Shown here: positions 11,301-20,800 of the stretch, one piece after another
How the letters are laid out: each line of letters starts with the position of its first letter
Numbering within the stretch: position 1 is the first letter of the stretch
DNA from: Trichoplusia ni
Lineage: Eukaryota; Arthropoda; Insecta; Lepidoptera; Noctuidae
Direction of reading: 5' to 3'
Assembly: GCF_003590095.1 (NCBI RefSeq)
Contig: NC_039483.1
Location: 1,736,001 to 1,800,000, forward strand
Length of the DNA stretch: 64,000 nt
Notes under the pieces: generated by a model
The model's input: only the letters and a program-made list of their open reading frames with translations
Databases searched by the model: none
Told to the model about the DNA's origin: nothing
Program-made: the position numbers and the translations under genes

Positions 11301-13525
11301 GGGTGTTTTAAAGCGTTACGGTGCGTTACAAGGGCGGCACAGGGTGTCTATACAACACGTTACGTAACTGAAATTAAACTATTTTTACAGATTTTATGGC
11401 GGTTTAATTTTATATTTTAGTTCCCGACGTTTCGACACGCCGCCATACAATCCGTAAAAGTACTTTTATTTCAATGTCTCAACATTCGCGTAAACCTAAG
11501 AAACCACTGCGTTACGTAACTTTTTTTTATTCAAATATAAGAATCTTGCAAAACCGCAACCCTTTTCGTCTATGTTGACGGGGAATGTAAAATGTTACGT
11601 CACGTTTAGGGAGCGGGGTACAGAAAAACGTTACACAGGGGAGAGGCGGATGTATAAAAAAAAAACAAAATAAAATTTAACGATAGTAGTGTTAAAAGAA
11701 AAGTGTATTTCCAGCAGTGCATGAACATCTTAAAGATAAGATTTTCAAATACTTATAATATATTTACATTTGCAGCTGAAACTAGCTGAAAAACACGAAG
11801 ACACTGACATCCTTTTATGGGAGGAGAAGATAAGACTGGCAGAAGAAGACGCGCAGAAGGCTCTAGAACGAGCGGAAAAGGCTGAAAAGAGACTAGCAGA
11901 GTTAGAGAGAAACAAACCTCCGCAGCGGCGATCCAATCTTATGTCTAGGATCAGTTACTTCGAAAACGCAGGAGAAAAGAAGAATGAAAAAGAAGTAGTT
12001 GAAGTTAAACAGGAAGTTCTTGAAGAAATTGGTGAGTTATTGTGGGTTTTATTCTATTAGCTTGCGTATTGAAGTTGATTTGCGGTACAGTTGTAATGAA
12101 CCCAGCGCTGTGCCCCATGGGACACCCGCGTCGTTTCAACTAGTTTGTTTTAGTAAGTAGTGATAAATAATGTTGAAAGCTTATCTAGCTGTATTTGAAT
12201 CAAAGTTTTGCCTGGAACAAAGTTTGTTTTTTTTTTTTAATTTTGAAATGCGCCCGGCTATATTTTACTGAAAACTGTTAATTTTATTGAGGGTTCCAGT
12301 TAAATAACAGTATCATTGAGTTAAAACAATATATGTTACGCAAACATATTGAGTTAATTACCTCGTATATACTGACTATAGACTGCACGGACACGAGTGG
12401 TTGAGGTGATCACGCCAAACCCACTGGGTGCGACGTGTCGCGGGTGCGATCCCCGCGAAGGACAAACGTTTGTCTGATCCACGAATGCTTGTTCTGAGTC
12501 AGGGTGTCTTTGTGCATGTGAATTGAATGTTTGTGAAACCCCCGTGACATAATTATTAAATTTCTTAATGCGGGAGTCGTTTAAAAAAAATGGTACTTCG
12601 TACATTATAGGCTATTTGAAGTAAAGTAGGCAAAGTACCAATGTGACTTTTTCAAAGTTATCTGTACTTTCTTGATATTCGTTTTAGGGAGTCGTTTAAT
12701 CATATAACAATATAACTTACAGCGGAACCCGTGGCCGTAGCTCCTGCGGAGGCTCCCCCCGCGACTCCCCCCTCCTCCCCCACAGAGTCGCGCCCCGCAC
12801 CGCCGGCGTTCCTCCCCCCTCCCCCACCGAGCCTGCCACCTCCCCCTCCCCCGCCGCCTCCCCCTCCCCCGCCGCCGGTGTTCGAGGGGAACGTGGCAGA
12901 CGACATGGCCAACATGCTGGCCAACAAGCATGGCACCCTTAAGAAGACCAAACAGAATGGAGCAGAGTGTGGTGAGTTCTGAATGACTAGCTAATGCACG
13001 CGGGACCGTCTCTTACAAAATCGAAAATGAAGGGAAACATTACATCGGGATAAAAATTATATGACAAGTATCTGTTAAGTGGTTTTTGCGTGCAAGAAGA
13101 ACAAACATCCATACATACAAACTTTCGTGTTTATTAGGATTACAACAGCTGTTTAACTTCTTGATGTACAGCAAAACATAGCATTTGGCAAAAAAATGTT
13201 GTCATAAGAACGTTAACTAGAATACGAAACAGTTTAAAACCTCTTAGCTATAATAAAATTATTATGAAGAAAAAAAAGGAGATCAATTCAGTAGTAAATA
13301 CATTATTAATGCAATGTTTTTCTATTAACACCAGGCGGCGCCATAGACGCGATCGTCGATCAGATCAAAGGCGGTAAATTCCACCTCAAGTCCACCGATC
13401 AGAAGTTCACAGAGAAGAAGACGAAGGACGAACAGCCGGAGGCTGTGAAGGAGATGCTCGCTATACTGGGGACCTTGAGGAAACGACGCACTACGGCCAG
13501 ACCCGACTACCTGGACGATACATAG
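5076..13525 (+). CDS. Shtn1: Shootin-1-like coiled-coil and polyproline protein, nine coding exons
   Basis: Join 5076-5343, 7173-7359, 8270-8394, 9518-9666, 9790-9947, 10654-10837, 11776-12031, 12723-12971, 13335-13525. The sum is 1767 nt, 588 residues, with every junction GT-AG and in phase. Seen: a basic N-terminus; long heptad-like, Glu/Lys/Leu-rich coiled coils from about residue 60 to 435; a proline-rich segment with a run of about 14 prolines near 481-494; and a C-terminal part with DAIVDQIKGGKFHLK (530-544) and AVKEMLAILGTL (562-573). Known: vertebrate shootin-1 has the same order of coiled coil, polyproline, a short basic helix of the type IKxGxxL, then an E-L-ILGTL block. It couples actin retrograde flow to L1-CAM through cortactin in growth cones. 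Inferred: a cytoplasmic actin-clutch or cytoskeletal adaptor. The start could instead be the in-frame ATG at 5211 (543 residues), because the first 45 residues are low-complexity. It is convergent with the aminopeptidase gene. The family assignment rests on pattern and recall, not on a search. Confidence 0.85.
7173..7359 (+). CDS. Shtn1: Shootin-like exon 2
   Basis: Acceptor TTTCCAG, donor GTAAGT. Encodes a heptad-rich coiled coil (EYDDLQRRYNILAEER onward). It joins exon 1 with a split Ala codon and leaves phase 2. Confidence 0.85.
7375..7625. repeat. Dispersed repeat fragment (TCATCATC, 'GTCCACAGCTGGACATAG' type)
   Basis: The same phrase, a clock of TCATCATCTCAGCCTATAG followed by GTCCACnnCTGGACATAG, recurs at 16545, 22470 (reverse), 25645 and 51720 (reverse). 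It resembles the 3' tails of lepidopteran non-LTR retrotransposons. It begins 15 bp into intron 2. Confidence 0.6.
8215..8246. repeat. 13-bp inverted repeat just before exon 3
   Basis: TAATTTCAGTTTT at 8215-8227 pairs with AAAACTGAAATTA at 8234-8246. It ends about 23 bp before the exon 3 acceptor and resembles the termini of the foldback family found at 8405 and 11370. Confidence 0.6.
8270..8394 (+). CDS. Shtn1: Shootin-like exon 3
   Basis: Acceptor TTCCTAG. Encodes VMQQAGEWYKQNKQLKRRS onward. The donor context CACAG/GTAACA is repeated 133 bp downstream because of a foldback insertion. Only the first copy gives an open reading frame, since the extension reaches a stop within about 20 codons. 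Confidence 0.85.
8405..8522. mobile_element. Foldback MITE-like insertion at the exon 3 donor
   Basis: A 28-bp inverted repeat (8415-8442 with 8452-8479, 26 of 28 paired) plus a short tail. It is flanked by the 15-bp direct repeat CACAGGTAACACTGA at 8390-8404 and 8523-8537. A related copy lies at 11370-11509. The direct repeat contains the last bases of exon 3 and its donor site, so the insertion duplicated the splice site. Confidence 0.75.
8615..9160 (-). pseudogene. Degenerate 3' end of a non-LTR retrotransposon
   Basis: The minus strand from about 8945 to the TAA at 8819-8821 reads IPNNIKE-stop-PVRKFKKHLKNLL, then YYSISDFLDDDLK. This pattern is typical of the last residues of Jockey/CR1-type LINE reverse transcriptases in insects (LPxxIK...KFKxxLKxxL...YYSIxDFL). 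One in-frame stop is visible. A short ATTTATTT-rich tail follows at 8620-8640. The outer limits are approximate. Confidence 0.6.
9518..9666 (+). CDS. Shtn1: Shootin-like exon 4
   Basis: Acceptor GGTCTCCAG, donor GTACAC. Encodes SDSSSNEEVEFLKQTVCEL and an Ala/Glu-rich helix. GC-rich compared with the introns. Ends in phase 0. Confidence 0.85.
9790..9947 (+). CDS. Shtn1: Shootin-like exon 5
   Basis: Acceptor ATTCTAG, donor GTAAGT. Coiled coil with ELEEEKEKTASQEKELQDL and LLMEEVTCLKNNADKDREM. Ends in phase 2. Confidence 0.88.
10012..10200 (-). repeat. Dispersed repeat, 'GGAGCGACTGCCTATCTGAC' family
   Basis: The reverse complement matches copies at 26038, 38184 and 48752, and 58139 has the same orientation as this copy. 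Shared blocks include GACCTCCTCAACCCAG, CTGGGCAACACGATACC and TTAACGTGCCTTCCGAA. A family of non-coding lepidopteran repeats. Confidence 0.7.
10654..10837 (+). CDS. Shtn1: Shootin-like exon 6
   Basis: Acceptor TACCCCAG, donor GTAGGC. Encodes YKTEAFAAKKRVKQLTHQST and a Leu/Arg-rich helix. The reading frame stays open past the donor into an R1-type LINE tail, up to a stop at about 11080, so a retained intron would give a chimeric C-terminus. Confidence 0.85.
10860..11260 (+). pseudogene. 5'-truncated R1-type LINE: ORF2 C-terminus and 3' UTR
   Basis: The frame reads FCETVMSQKEAAERVRE, then RRRRVGRRRAAHERALPP and a stop at about 11080. This matches the C-terminus typical of R1-clade reverse transcriptases of moths (SQKEAAER...RRRRxGRRR...LPP). 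A GC-rich tail follows that contains CTAGGGTTCTGGGCGACGGC. It is embedded in intron 6, on the same strand and in the same frame as exon 6. No upstream domains remain. Confidence 0.7.
11280..11640. repeat. Cluster of CGTTACGTAAC palindromes holding a nested foldback element
   Basis: TTACGTAACG-like palindromes recur at 11285, 11314, 11358, 11510, 11594 and 11629. Between the identical CGTTACGTAACT words at 11358-11369 and 11510-11521 lies a 140-bp copy of the foldback family seen at 8405. The 12-bp direct repeat is a likely target duplication. Confidence 0.6.
11776..12031 (+). CDS. Shtn1: Shootin-like exon 7
   Basis: Acceptor TTTGCAG, donor GTGAGT. Highly charged coiled coil (LAEEDAQKALERAEKAEKRL), then SNLMSRISYFENAG and an acidic linker. 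Ends in phase 1. Confidence 0.88.
12386..12590 (+). mobile_element. tRNA-derived SINE copy (family S2)
   Basis: The head ACACGAGTGGTTGAGGTGAT resembles a pol III A box, and GCGGGTGCGATCCCCGCG a B box with stem. The body includes GATCCACGAATGCTTGTTC and the end TAATGCGGGAGTCGTTT. Lies in intron 7 of the shootin-like gene. Confidence 0.75.
12723..12971 (+). CDS. Shtn1: Shootin-like exon 8 (polyproline)
   Basis: Acceptor AACTTACAG, donor GTGAGT. Encodes an Ala/Pro-rich segment, runs of 5 and then about 14 prolines, then FEGNVADDMANMLANKHGTL. Polyproline of this kind binds profilin, EVH1 or SH3 proteins; which partner is unknown. The opposite-strand glycine-rich frames are its mirror image. Confidence 0.85.
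13069..13144 (-). repeat. Fragment of a Helitron-like repeat
   Basis: TTTTTGCGTGCAAGAAGAACAAACATCCATACATACAAAC matches the inner part of copies at 33113 and 53957. It is truncated on both sides and lies in intron 8. Confidence 0.5.
13335..13525 (+). CDS. Shtn1: Shootin-like exon 9 (C-terminus)
   Basis: Acceptor AACACCAG, stop TAG at 13523-13525. Contains the two motifs that best support the shootin-1 assignment: IVDQIKGGKFHLK and AVKEMLAILGTL. Confidence 0.88.
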
Positions 13526-13734
13526 GCAAGTGGGTGTAGTTACCGGCACGGATCTTGAGCGCTCGGCGGAAGAGTGGGGATCGCTTTTTTAAATGTTATT
13601 TTGACAGATGTAGGTATTACGACAATACGTACTTATAGATTTAATATTAAAGCTGAAAATGAATATAACTGATACTATATTATAACGCAAACTTATATTT
13701 AATTTAGAAACAAAGTTATAAGAAGCTAGACGTA

Positions 13735-13740
13735 AATAAA
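13735..13740 (+). terminator. Candidate poly(A) signal AATAAA of the shootin-like gene
   Basis: AATAAA about 210 nt after the TAG stop, in an AT-rich 3' region. It is the best candidate before repeats begin at about 13775. Confidence 0.5.
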
Positions 13741-13774
13741 TACATATCTCTGTGGAATTGATTTTACCTATATT

Positions 13775-14540
13775 ATGTCTAATATATAAAATCCTAGTGT
13801 CACGGTATACGTTATCAAACTCCTCCTGGCTTTACCGATTTTCATGAAATTTGGTGTGCATATTGTGTGTGGGTAGGTCTGAGAATAGCCCTATTTTTCC
13901 CCTTGAACTCATTCGTTTGGCAAAACAACTATAGAAACGCGGGAATTACTACATTATATTACAAAACAGACGTTAAAAAAAGTTCCTCATCCCTATTGGG
14001 TAGTATTCTTGAAGAGTTTATGGTATACAAGCTGTTGCCCGCGACTCCGCCCTCGAGGGCTTCAGTTCGCAGCGCGCGGTAGTTCATGTTTGTTCATGAT
14101 TGGATATTGACGTGACGGTCGGTAAAACAGTGCTGGAACTTTATTACTCAACCGCTAGATGGCGTTGAAACATTTTTTAATATTTCGTAAAAAATATGTT
14201 TTTTTTTCTCCTAGTAAAAAGTATGCTATATTAGTTCTAATACCTCCATGAATGTGTGTACAAATTTTCATGACGATCGGTCGAGTAGTTTTCCCGTGAA
14301 AGCACACAAATATACTTTCACATTTATATATTTACTAGCTGACCCAGCAAACGTTGTTTTGCTTAATGAATTATTTCTAGTTGTATGTATTTTTAATGCC
14401 ACATTATAAAAAAATAAAAGCATACAATTTCGTCCAAAAAATAAAATATTTTTTTAGTAAATCGGTTAAGCCGTTTCGGAGGAGTACGGTAACTAACATC
14501 GTGACACGGGAATTTTATTTATAAATATTATATTATAGTA
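13775..14540. repeat. Composite block of degenerate Helitron-like repeats
   Basis: Contains lepidopteran repeat phrases: TAATATATAAAATCCTAGTG, TTTTCATGAAATTTGGTGTG, GCTGTTGCCCGCGACTCCGC at 14030, a second CTAGCTGACCCAGCAAACG terminus at 14335, and CGGTTAAGCCGTTTCGGAGG at 14462. At least two nested or adjacent elements; internal limits are uncertain. Confidence 0.55.
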
Positions 14541-16020
14541 CATAAAAGTGCCTTATTTAATGTAAAGTGCCAATTGTATTTGTAACGTCAGTGTTGCCAT
14601 TAGAATAAATATCAAATGTTGACTATTTAAAAAAACTGTTTATAAGTGGGTTTTATTAGGTACAGCGGACGAAAAAAAAATTAAACTTGTAACGCTCTTA
14701 TTTTAATTGATCTCTCAAAATAATTGATTTAAAACTTTTCAAATATTACGTAAGTTATCAGATGTATGTAATTGGTTGTGATAAACACGCATTTATTTTT
14801 GATAAACGTATTTAATTGCGTTTCGAAATTGACTATAACTAACAATATTTTAAAATAACTGCTTATAAGAATTTGACGAAGCAAAATAAATTCGATTTAA
14901 CTTTTTTTATATTTTGCTGTATTTCCATTTACATTTATTACCAAGAATTATGACTAAATTGTTTAAGGTAAAACAATATGTATAAAAATATATTTGTAGT
15001 TAAGTCTAAGTATAAACTTATGATATTTCCTATAAATGACTGATATGGAAAATATTAAATTTCGAGACTTACATTGCAAAGTATTTTCTATTTTTTTATA
15101 CAAGTGACTCCTTTATTAAAACTACAGTGTTAAATATTTACAGTACAATCATTTGCTATATACAAAAAAATATAAACAATAATTAAAACAAGGCATTAAA
15201 AAAATAATCGGCATCGCTGCCGGCTGAGTGTGCCCAAAAGGCTGGCAGCATTTCTCTATTTAAATAATTACAATTTTCACCATAGGAAACTGTTTTATCC
15301 TGTTGAGTTGAGGAGGTCAGATACATTGATAGTTTATTGTAGATCCTACTACGGTATAACCATGTTTAATTATAATGTGAGACCATTAGGTCATTTTTAA
15401 TTATTATTTGTGACATATTATTATGAGTATTAATTAATAATGTCATGATCTGAATACTCTAAGTGTAATGTTAATTATTATTGTGTAGTTTATATTTTTG
15501 TATATTTATGTTAACATTTTGCATTTACTTGGACATGTCTAAATACATCTTCAACTCTACTTATTTTAATTTGCATACGATCGCTTTTTCATTTAATTTT
15601 ATATCTTCCTGTTAGCAAGATGTTACAACAAACGCTTACGACTTCTCGTGCGCATACAAACACACATTTTTTATGTTATTTTATTTGAAATAAACAAATG
15701 TGCAAAAAAAACATTAAGTTTCTATAATACAACTCATTTTCAGTTCTATTTTCATTTTAAGCAATTGTTGATATTGCAATACCTATCTTAATGCTGAGGC
15801 AATAAGATCTACTTTACTTCATCCACTGCCAACGAATGTGAATTTAGATGTGTCCTAGTATAATTGATTGTATACAAAGTTACCCTCGGTGCCATCGTTC
15901 CGTCGAAATTGAAACATTTGTAAAGTATTATTAATTGTATTTGTAAGTGTACACTCAAGTTTTATTTTACAGTATAAAATATAAATGTATTAAGAAATGC
16001 ATCTGTTTTATTTATAACGA
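14540..16020. other. AT-rich non-coding DNA
   Basis: No gene seen. A short remnant of the GAGGAGGTCAGATA repeat lies near 15305, and CGCTGCCGGCTGAGTGTGCC at 15213 looks like another repeat fragment. Confidence 0.6.
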
Positions 16021-16023
16021 ACC

Positions 16024-16461
16024 TCATCTTACGTGCATGTGGGAGTAACTATCTACTTTTAATAGATATGCTAAGTCTGATTTGAGTAGGTTTTTTGTCT
16101 GATATAGTTTATCGTGACACTGGCGGTATCGTCGTGTGTCGTGTGGGTTGTACGGCTCCCAGATAAATGGTTGAGCTGCATCAGGCCTGCATGGCCTGCT
16201 CCCTGCAGGGCCGCTCGGGGCATGCGGGCCGCTTGACGCGGCAGGCCTGTTCAGATTGATCTGGCTCTCTTCCAAAGGCCAGTCCAGAAAACGTTGTCTG
16301 GACTTTAAAAGAAGCGATGACCCCTGAGTTTGTTTCAATGTGCTTCTCAGGGTAGCCAGCCAGGAAATGTCGACTCCAGCTTGCTTGGAAAAATGACATG
16401 TAAAAGTGATGACGTCTATCCTATTTGCAGAATAAATTATTACCATTAATTTCATTAACAA
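16024..16461 (-). CDS. Unrecognised 145-codon open frame
   Basis: The longest stop-free minus frame outside the two genes. The middle (about residues 70-100) is Pro/Gly/Ser/Arg-rich, for example SGPHAPSGPAGSRPCRPDAA, followed by PFIWEPYNPHDTRRYRQ. GC rises at 16150-16400. I know no family. It may be a gag-like retroelement fragment or chance. Part of the GC comes from a GCAGGCCTGCATGGCCTGC near-palindrome at 16181-16199. No splice or promoter support. Confidence 0.2.
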   Translation of the reverse strand: MLMKLMVIIYSANRIDVITFTCHFSKQAGVDISWLATLRSTLKQTQGSSLLLKSRQRFLDWPLEESQINLNRPAASSGPHAPSGPAGSRPCRPDAAQPFIWEPYNPHDTRRYRQCHDKLYQTKNLLKSDLAYLLKVDSYSHMHVR

Positions 16462-16959
16462 TTATACTTGACTGTAATACCTAGTTTTTGGGTTCTGGTG
16501 GTACACGAATGTTCGCGCTATGAACATCAAATATGCCGAAGCTGTTCATCATCATCATAAGCCCATATTCGTCCACTGCCTGGACATAGGCCTCCCCAAT
16601 TGCACGCCATCGAGATCTGTTATGCCCGACAGGGCCCACAATGCTCTAAAACTAATGTATCTTGTGTACCTACCACCTAAGTTCACATTGTGGAATGCAA
16701 TAAACGTATTGAGTATCTATCTTTGGCTGCTCGCTGTGGAGTTTCGTACTACGAATATCCAATTGGCTAGGAAGTTTGCGCTACGAATATCAAATTGGCT
16801 ACAAATGCTTGTGCTAGAAACACCTAATTAGCCTCGTATATATGTATATGTCCTACAATAGCAACGAATATGCAATATGCCGCGGATGTCTGCTATGAAT
16901 ATCCATTTTTTTTATGTAATTTTTATAGTCTCTATTGGTCTAGTAGTTTGTGACCCTAA

Positions 16960-17050
16960 CTGCTATATCGTAGGTCGTGGGTTAGATTCCCACTCAGGAC
17001 AGAATGTGATGGTGTGATGAACGAGATCATTAATTTGGTGTCTGGGTGTA
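16960..17050 (+). mobile_element. tRNA-derived SINE fragment
   Basis: GTCGTGGGTTAGATTCCCAC is a pol III B-box-like arm, followed by GTGATGAACGAGATCATTAATTTGGTGTCTGGG split by small changes. A sister fragment occurs at 21720-21800 (GGTTTGATTTTCGGGCAGGAC then GTGTCTGGGTGTAAT). Confidence 0.55.
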
Positions 17051-17051
17051 A

Positions 17052-17309
17052 TCTATACTAATATATGAAGCTGAAGAGTTTGTTTGTTTGTTTGAATGCG
17101 CTAATCTCAGGAACTACTGGTCCAAATTGAAAAATTCTTTTTGTGTTGACTAGACCATTCATCGAGGAAGGCTTTAGGCTATAAACTATCACGCTGCGAC
17201 TAATAAGAGCTAAAATATAATGGAAAGTGTGAAAAAAACCGGGCAGGTATACCTAAATCATAACTTATATCTTCTACCCACGGGGACGAAGTCGCGGGCA
17301 ACAGCTAGT
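17052..17309 (+). mobile_element. Lep1-like non-autonomous Helitron copy
   Basis: Begins TCTATACTAATATATGAAGC and ends GTCGCGGGCAACAGCTAGT, with AGAGTTTGTTTGTTTGTTTG near the 5' end. About 258 bp, inserted between the two genes. Similar full-length copies are at 46186, 49621, 53546, 54583 and 61483. Confidence 0.75.
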
Positions 17310-17399
17310 TTATCTATATTATGTGAGTATTTTGAAATATTTAAGTATGTTTATCATAGTCTAGTACACAAAATACAAGCTTTGCTTAGTTTGCGACTA

Positions 17400-17725
17400 G
17401 ATGGCGTTGTGTGAAAGTTATAAGGTCCGATTAGTCACTTATATTAATGGTTTAAGATTTGATAAGCCTCCGTGCTATTCAAAGGTTGTAGCGAACGGAT
17501 TGCATTCGAAACACCATCTTACCTCAGCGATCCTGGCCGACACGAGAGGGCGCCACTGCCCGATCTTTGGCCACTTTAGTATTTATTTATTAAAAAGGTA
17601 CAAACATTAAATCTCGTGCAATTACCAAAAAACTATCGACATAAAAATACAGATGATATAGGAACATCAACAATATCTGAAGGGGTGAAATAAAAGCCTT
17701 TTCCGATACAAATATTTATAGTATC
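17400..17725 (-). other. APN 3' UTR region
   Basis: Follows the TGA stop. Contains the AATAAA pair and, at 17500-17575, a GC-richer stretch (CCGACACGAGAGGGCGCCAC) that I do not recognise. Confidence 0.4.
17582..17591 (-). terminator. Candidate poly(A) signals of the aminopeptidase gene
   Basis: On the minus strand two overlapping AATAAA hexamers lie about 140 nt past the TGA stop at 17726-17728. They suit the long, GPI-tailed isoform. Confidence 0.5.
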
Positions 17726-17843
17726 TCATACAATGTAGAGTGGAGTGAGGACTATACAGAGCACGTGTACAGTGAGGCCGGCGGCCGCGCTGTGCGTCAG
17801 CCGGAGCCGCGACGGGTCGTGCGACAACTCGAGGTCCTCCTCC
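17726..17843 (-). CDS. APN: APN exon 18: C-terminal GPI-signal exon
   Basis: Acceptor TGTGTTGCAG; 38 codons then TGA (17726-17728). Reads EEDLELSHDPSRLRLTH, then SAAAG and the hydrophobic stretch LTVHVLCIVLTPLYIV. It joins exon 17 with a split Thr codon (AC plus G), which fits exactly in phase. GC-rich against its surroundings. It is too short and too far (3 kb) to be seen without the splice. Confidence 0.75.
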
Positions 17844-20800
17844 CTGCAACACAGAGTTGTGACGTCACAACCTCATCTGTCAAGGTATACCTATCATAAA
17901 CCTGTGCCCCAACCATCGCAAATGTCCTACACGGTATCGCAAACAAAACGTTTGACATCAGCCCGTCAAAACATGAGGTACTTATAACGTTAAGCAAATT
18001 ACTAAAATTGATTGAAATGAATGAACATTCCTTTTCGACGCGTAATGTGGACTACATCACGCGTCGAAAAGCATTGCTTATTGCCTTATAAAACTAAAAT
18101 ATAATTGAAAAGATAGTGGATAACGCATAAATTGATAATGTGACTACAGTCGCCCCGATTGAAAATGGTAACTTACCTTAGTGGGTCAATAATGAAAAAA
18201 AAAATTAAAAAAATAATTCTTCACTTAATCTTTCTTTTGTTGTAAATTATAAATAATACGATTTTTAATTAACAAAATATTGCAAAAGAAAAACCTTCGT
18301 AAAAAAAAACAAGGTATGTAGGTATGCACAAAAGCATTTTTTGTGTCAATAAAAAAATCTGGTTACTTCTGAGAATAATTAAACAAAAAATAAAACAAAA
18401 GTAAAATAAAATTAGACATTTATTTAAAATTATATTTTTACGAATTAAGTAACGACTGTTCTCATAATCATTGTACTGGACGGAGTTATTACATGATTAA
18501 CAATAAATAATATAAAACATTATGCCAACAGTTTTCAAACATTTAAATATATTTGAAATACAATTAAAATCACATATTTGTACGTAAAAACGCAGGATAA
18601 ATAAATACAAATAATAACAGAACATAATTATAATTGGTATTCGATTTTCCTATTAACATTTATCTAAAAGTTAATAATACAGAGGACATCTAAATAAATA
18701 AAATTAAAACAAACGGAAATAACTTTGGGTGTTTGCGTGAAATGTGATGAAAACTGATACTGGTAACATGATATTCAGCCAAGAACTTATTTACATAATA
18801 CTTCTTTAAACGCTCGACTATAATTTTAGTATATTTTTTATTCGAACTCTAAGTAACATCCTACAACACCTATGAGTTAGATCAGACAATCCTTATCAAG
18901 TCTTAAAAACACAAATTTTCATAGAAACGTATCGCATTTCAAAAGCAATAATTGTATTTGCTATTTTATCTGCATCTGGTAAAAAACGTCTCAGTAGTAC
19001 ACAATAAGAATAACTACTTCGTAATCTACCATCCTTATTTACAAATATATTTAACTTTTCCAATAAAAATAACGTCCTTTTCTTGCTATGTAAAGAACCT
19101 AATGAAAACACAAATATTTTTAAAAGTAAAGAGGCAAATCGTTTCAGCTCCTATTCGAACCTATTTTTCACGTAACGTAGCTCTCAGAACTCGTTCTATC
19201 TCTCTCTAATGTTTACTTCATTTGCCGACGTAATAGGCGTATGGTTTGAGTCGTACGCTCGATATATTGTGTATCGTGAATATGGAATGCATCAGTTTAG
19301 GTTGCTCCTTCCAAGGCACTGCGGCGTGGCGGCGCTGACTAAAAATACACACTCGCATAAGGGCCGGCTCCAAATGTGGCGAAACGAAGAGGTACGAATT
19401 TCTTTATGACAGTGGAAAACCGACTCTAAATCTTGCGTACGCAAAAAGCAAAATCGTCTGACAAAAAATGCAGTGAAATACTTAAAGCATTTTTAGTCAA
19501 ACATTTTAAAACTACAACATAATTTTTAAGTCTATTTTCGAGTGACAAAAAATCCTCTTCTATGCGTTCCGCCAACGTTTCGCCGGTCTTATGTGTTTTA
19601 GAAAACTGTAAATAACTACATTTTGTTCTAGACTAACTGCGACTATTCGTTCTAAGATGTTTTGTTAAGTACTTTAGAATGTTTTTAGTAATGACATATA
19701 TTAAAAACTGAATAAGAAACATTCAGACATTCGGAACACTTTGGAAAACCTGTTTATTTACATAGTACAAGCAAATTAAATAGACAAGCGACACTAAAAG
19801 TAACAGAGTAGGAGCTAAGTTTCAATGAACAGATACCAGGTAACTAAATCCCCAGATTTTTCGTTTCATTTAGTTGATAAAGAGGGTACTGAGGGTAGAA
19901 ACAATCGTAATAAGTTGTGAGAAATATCTTGCTCGGAGCAATCTTCGTTATACTTTAGTAAACACAATTCATAAAAGTTGATTAACTTCTGTAAAACCGA
20001 GGACCATACATCTTAAAGACATCTAATACTCAGTGCAATGCTTCAAAATAAATCTGTCAAGTAGCTGAGGTTGACGAAGCGGGGTACTACATTCAGATTT
20101 GCCCTTTCAAGATCCCCTTCTTGGATGATAATGCCGAAGGGTTTAAGCACAGGTTTGGTGTGTTGGTTGACATCGGTCTACTGATACGTGATGTCTTGGC
20201 GTTGTATGGTCGGGCTTCCAAAAAAAGCGATAATAAACATTCAAATGTTGTGCAAAAGACGATGAATACACAGAGTGTTCAAAGGCATTTTTGTCAGACT
20301 TGCCTTGTGACTACAGTAACTAATTTTACACGAAAATAATACTTGGCTAATCACTGTTCGGTGACAACTAGTTGGAACTAGTTTTAACGCTTTATTTCAA
20401 ACTAGAAATAGCGTTGTTTTGAAGCGCTATTGCTACCAGAAAGTTAAGCGCAAGATGTATAAGCTTCTAATGTAAGTACAGATCAATTCAATATAGTTCT
20501 ACTTACTGCTATGTCTAAACTAGTTTCTATATTACAAGCGACTGCGAACACCAATCAGCTTTTTGGTTCCAATTGAGGATCACACTATGCGTTACTTTGC
20601 TATTTTTGGATTTGTCAGAGGAATACTTCCAAGGCTATTAAATTTGTTGACCAGATGTTGGAATGCCAAAAAGACATTATATTTGACATTATTTGTGTCT
20701 TTTTATTTAGAAAACTGAAGAGACTGATATATTTAACATTAAATGTCCATAAGGACGATATTTCTTTAGGATATAAATCGTATTACAGCATAGTAAACTC

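Noticed and set aside
12605..12951. Glycine- and arginine-rich minus-strand open frames
   Set aside because: They are the antisense of the polyproline exon 8, whose plus frame has splice sites and homology.
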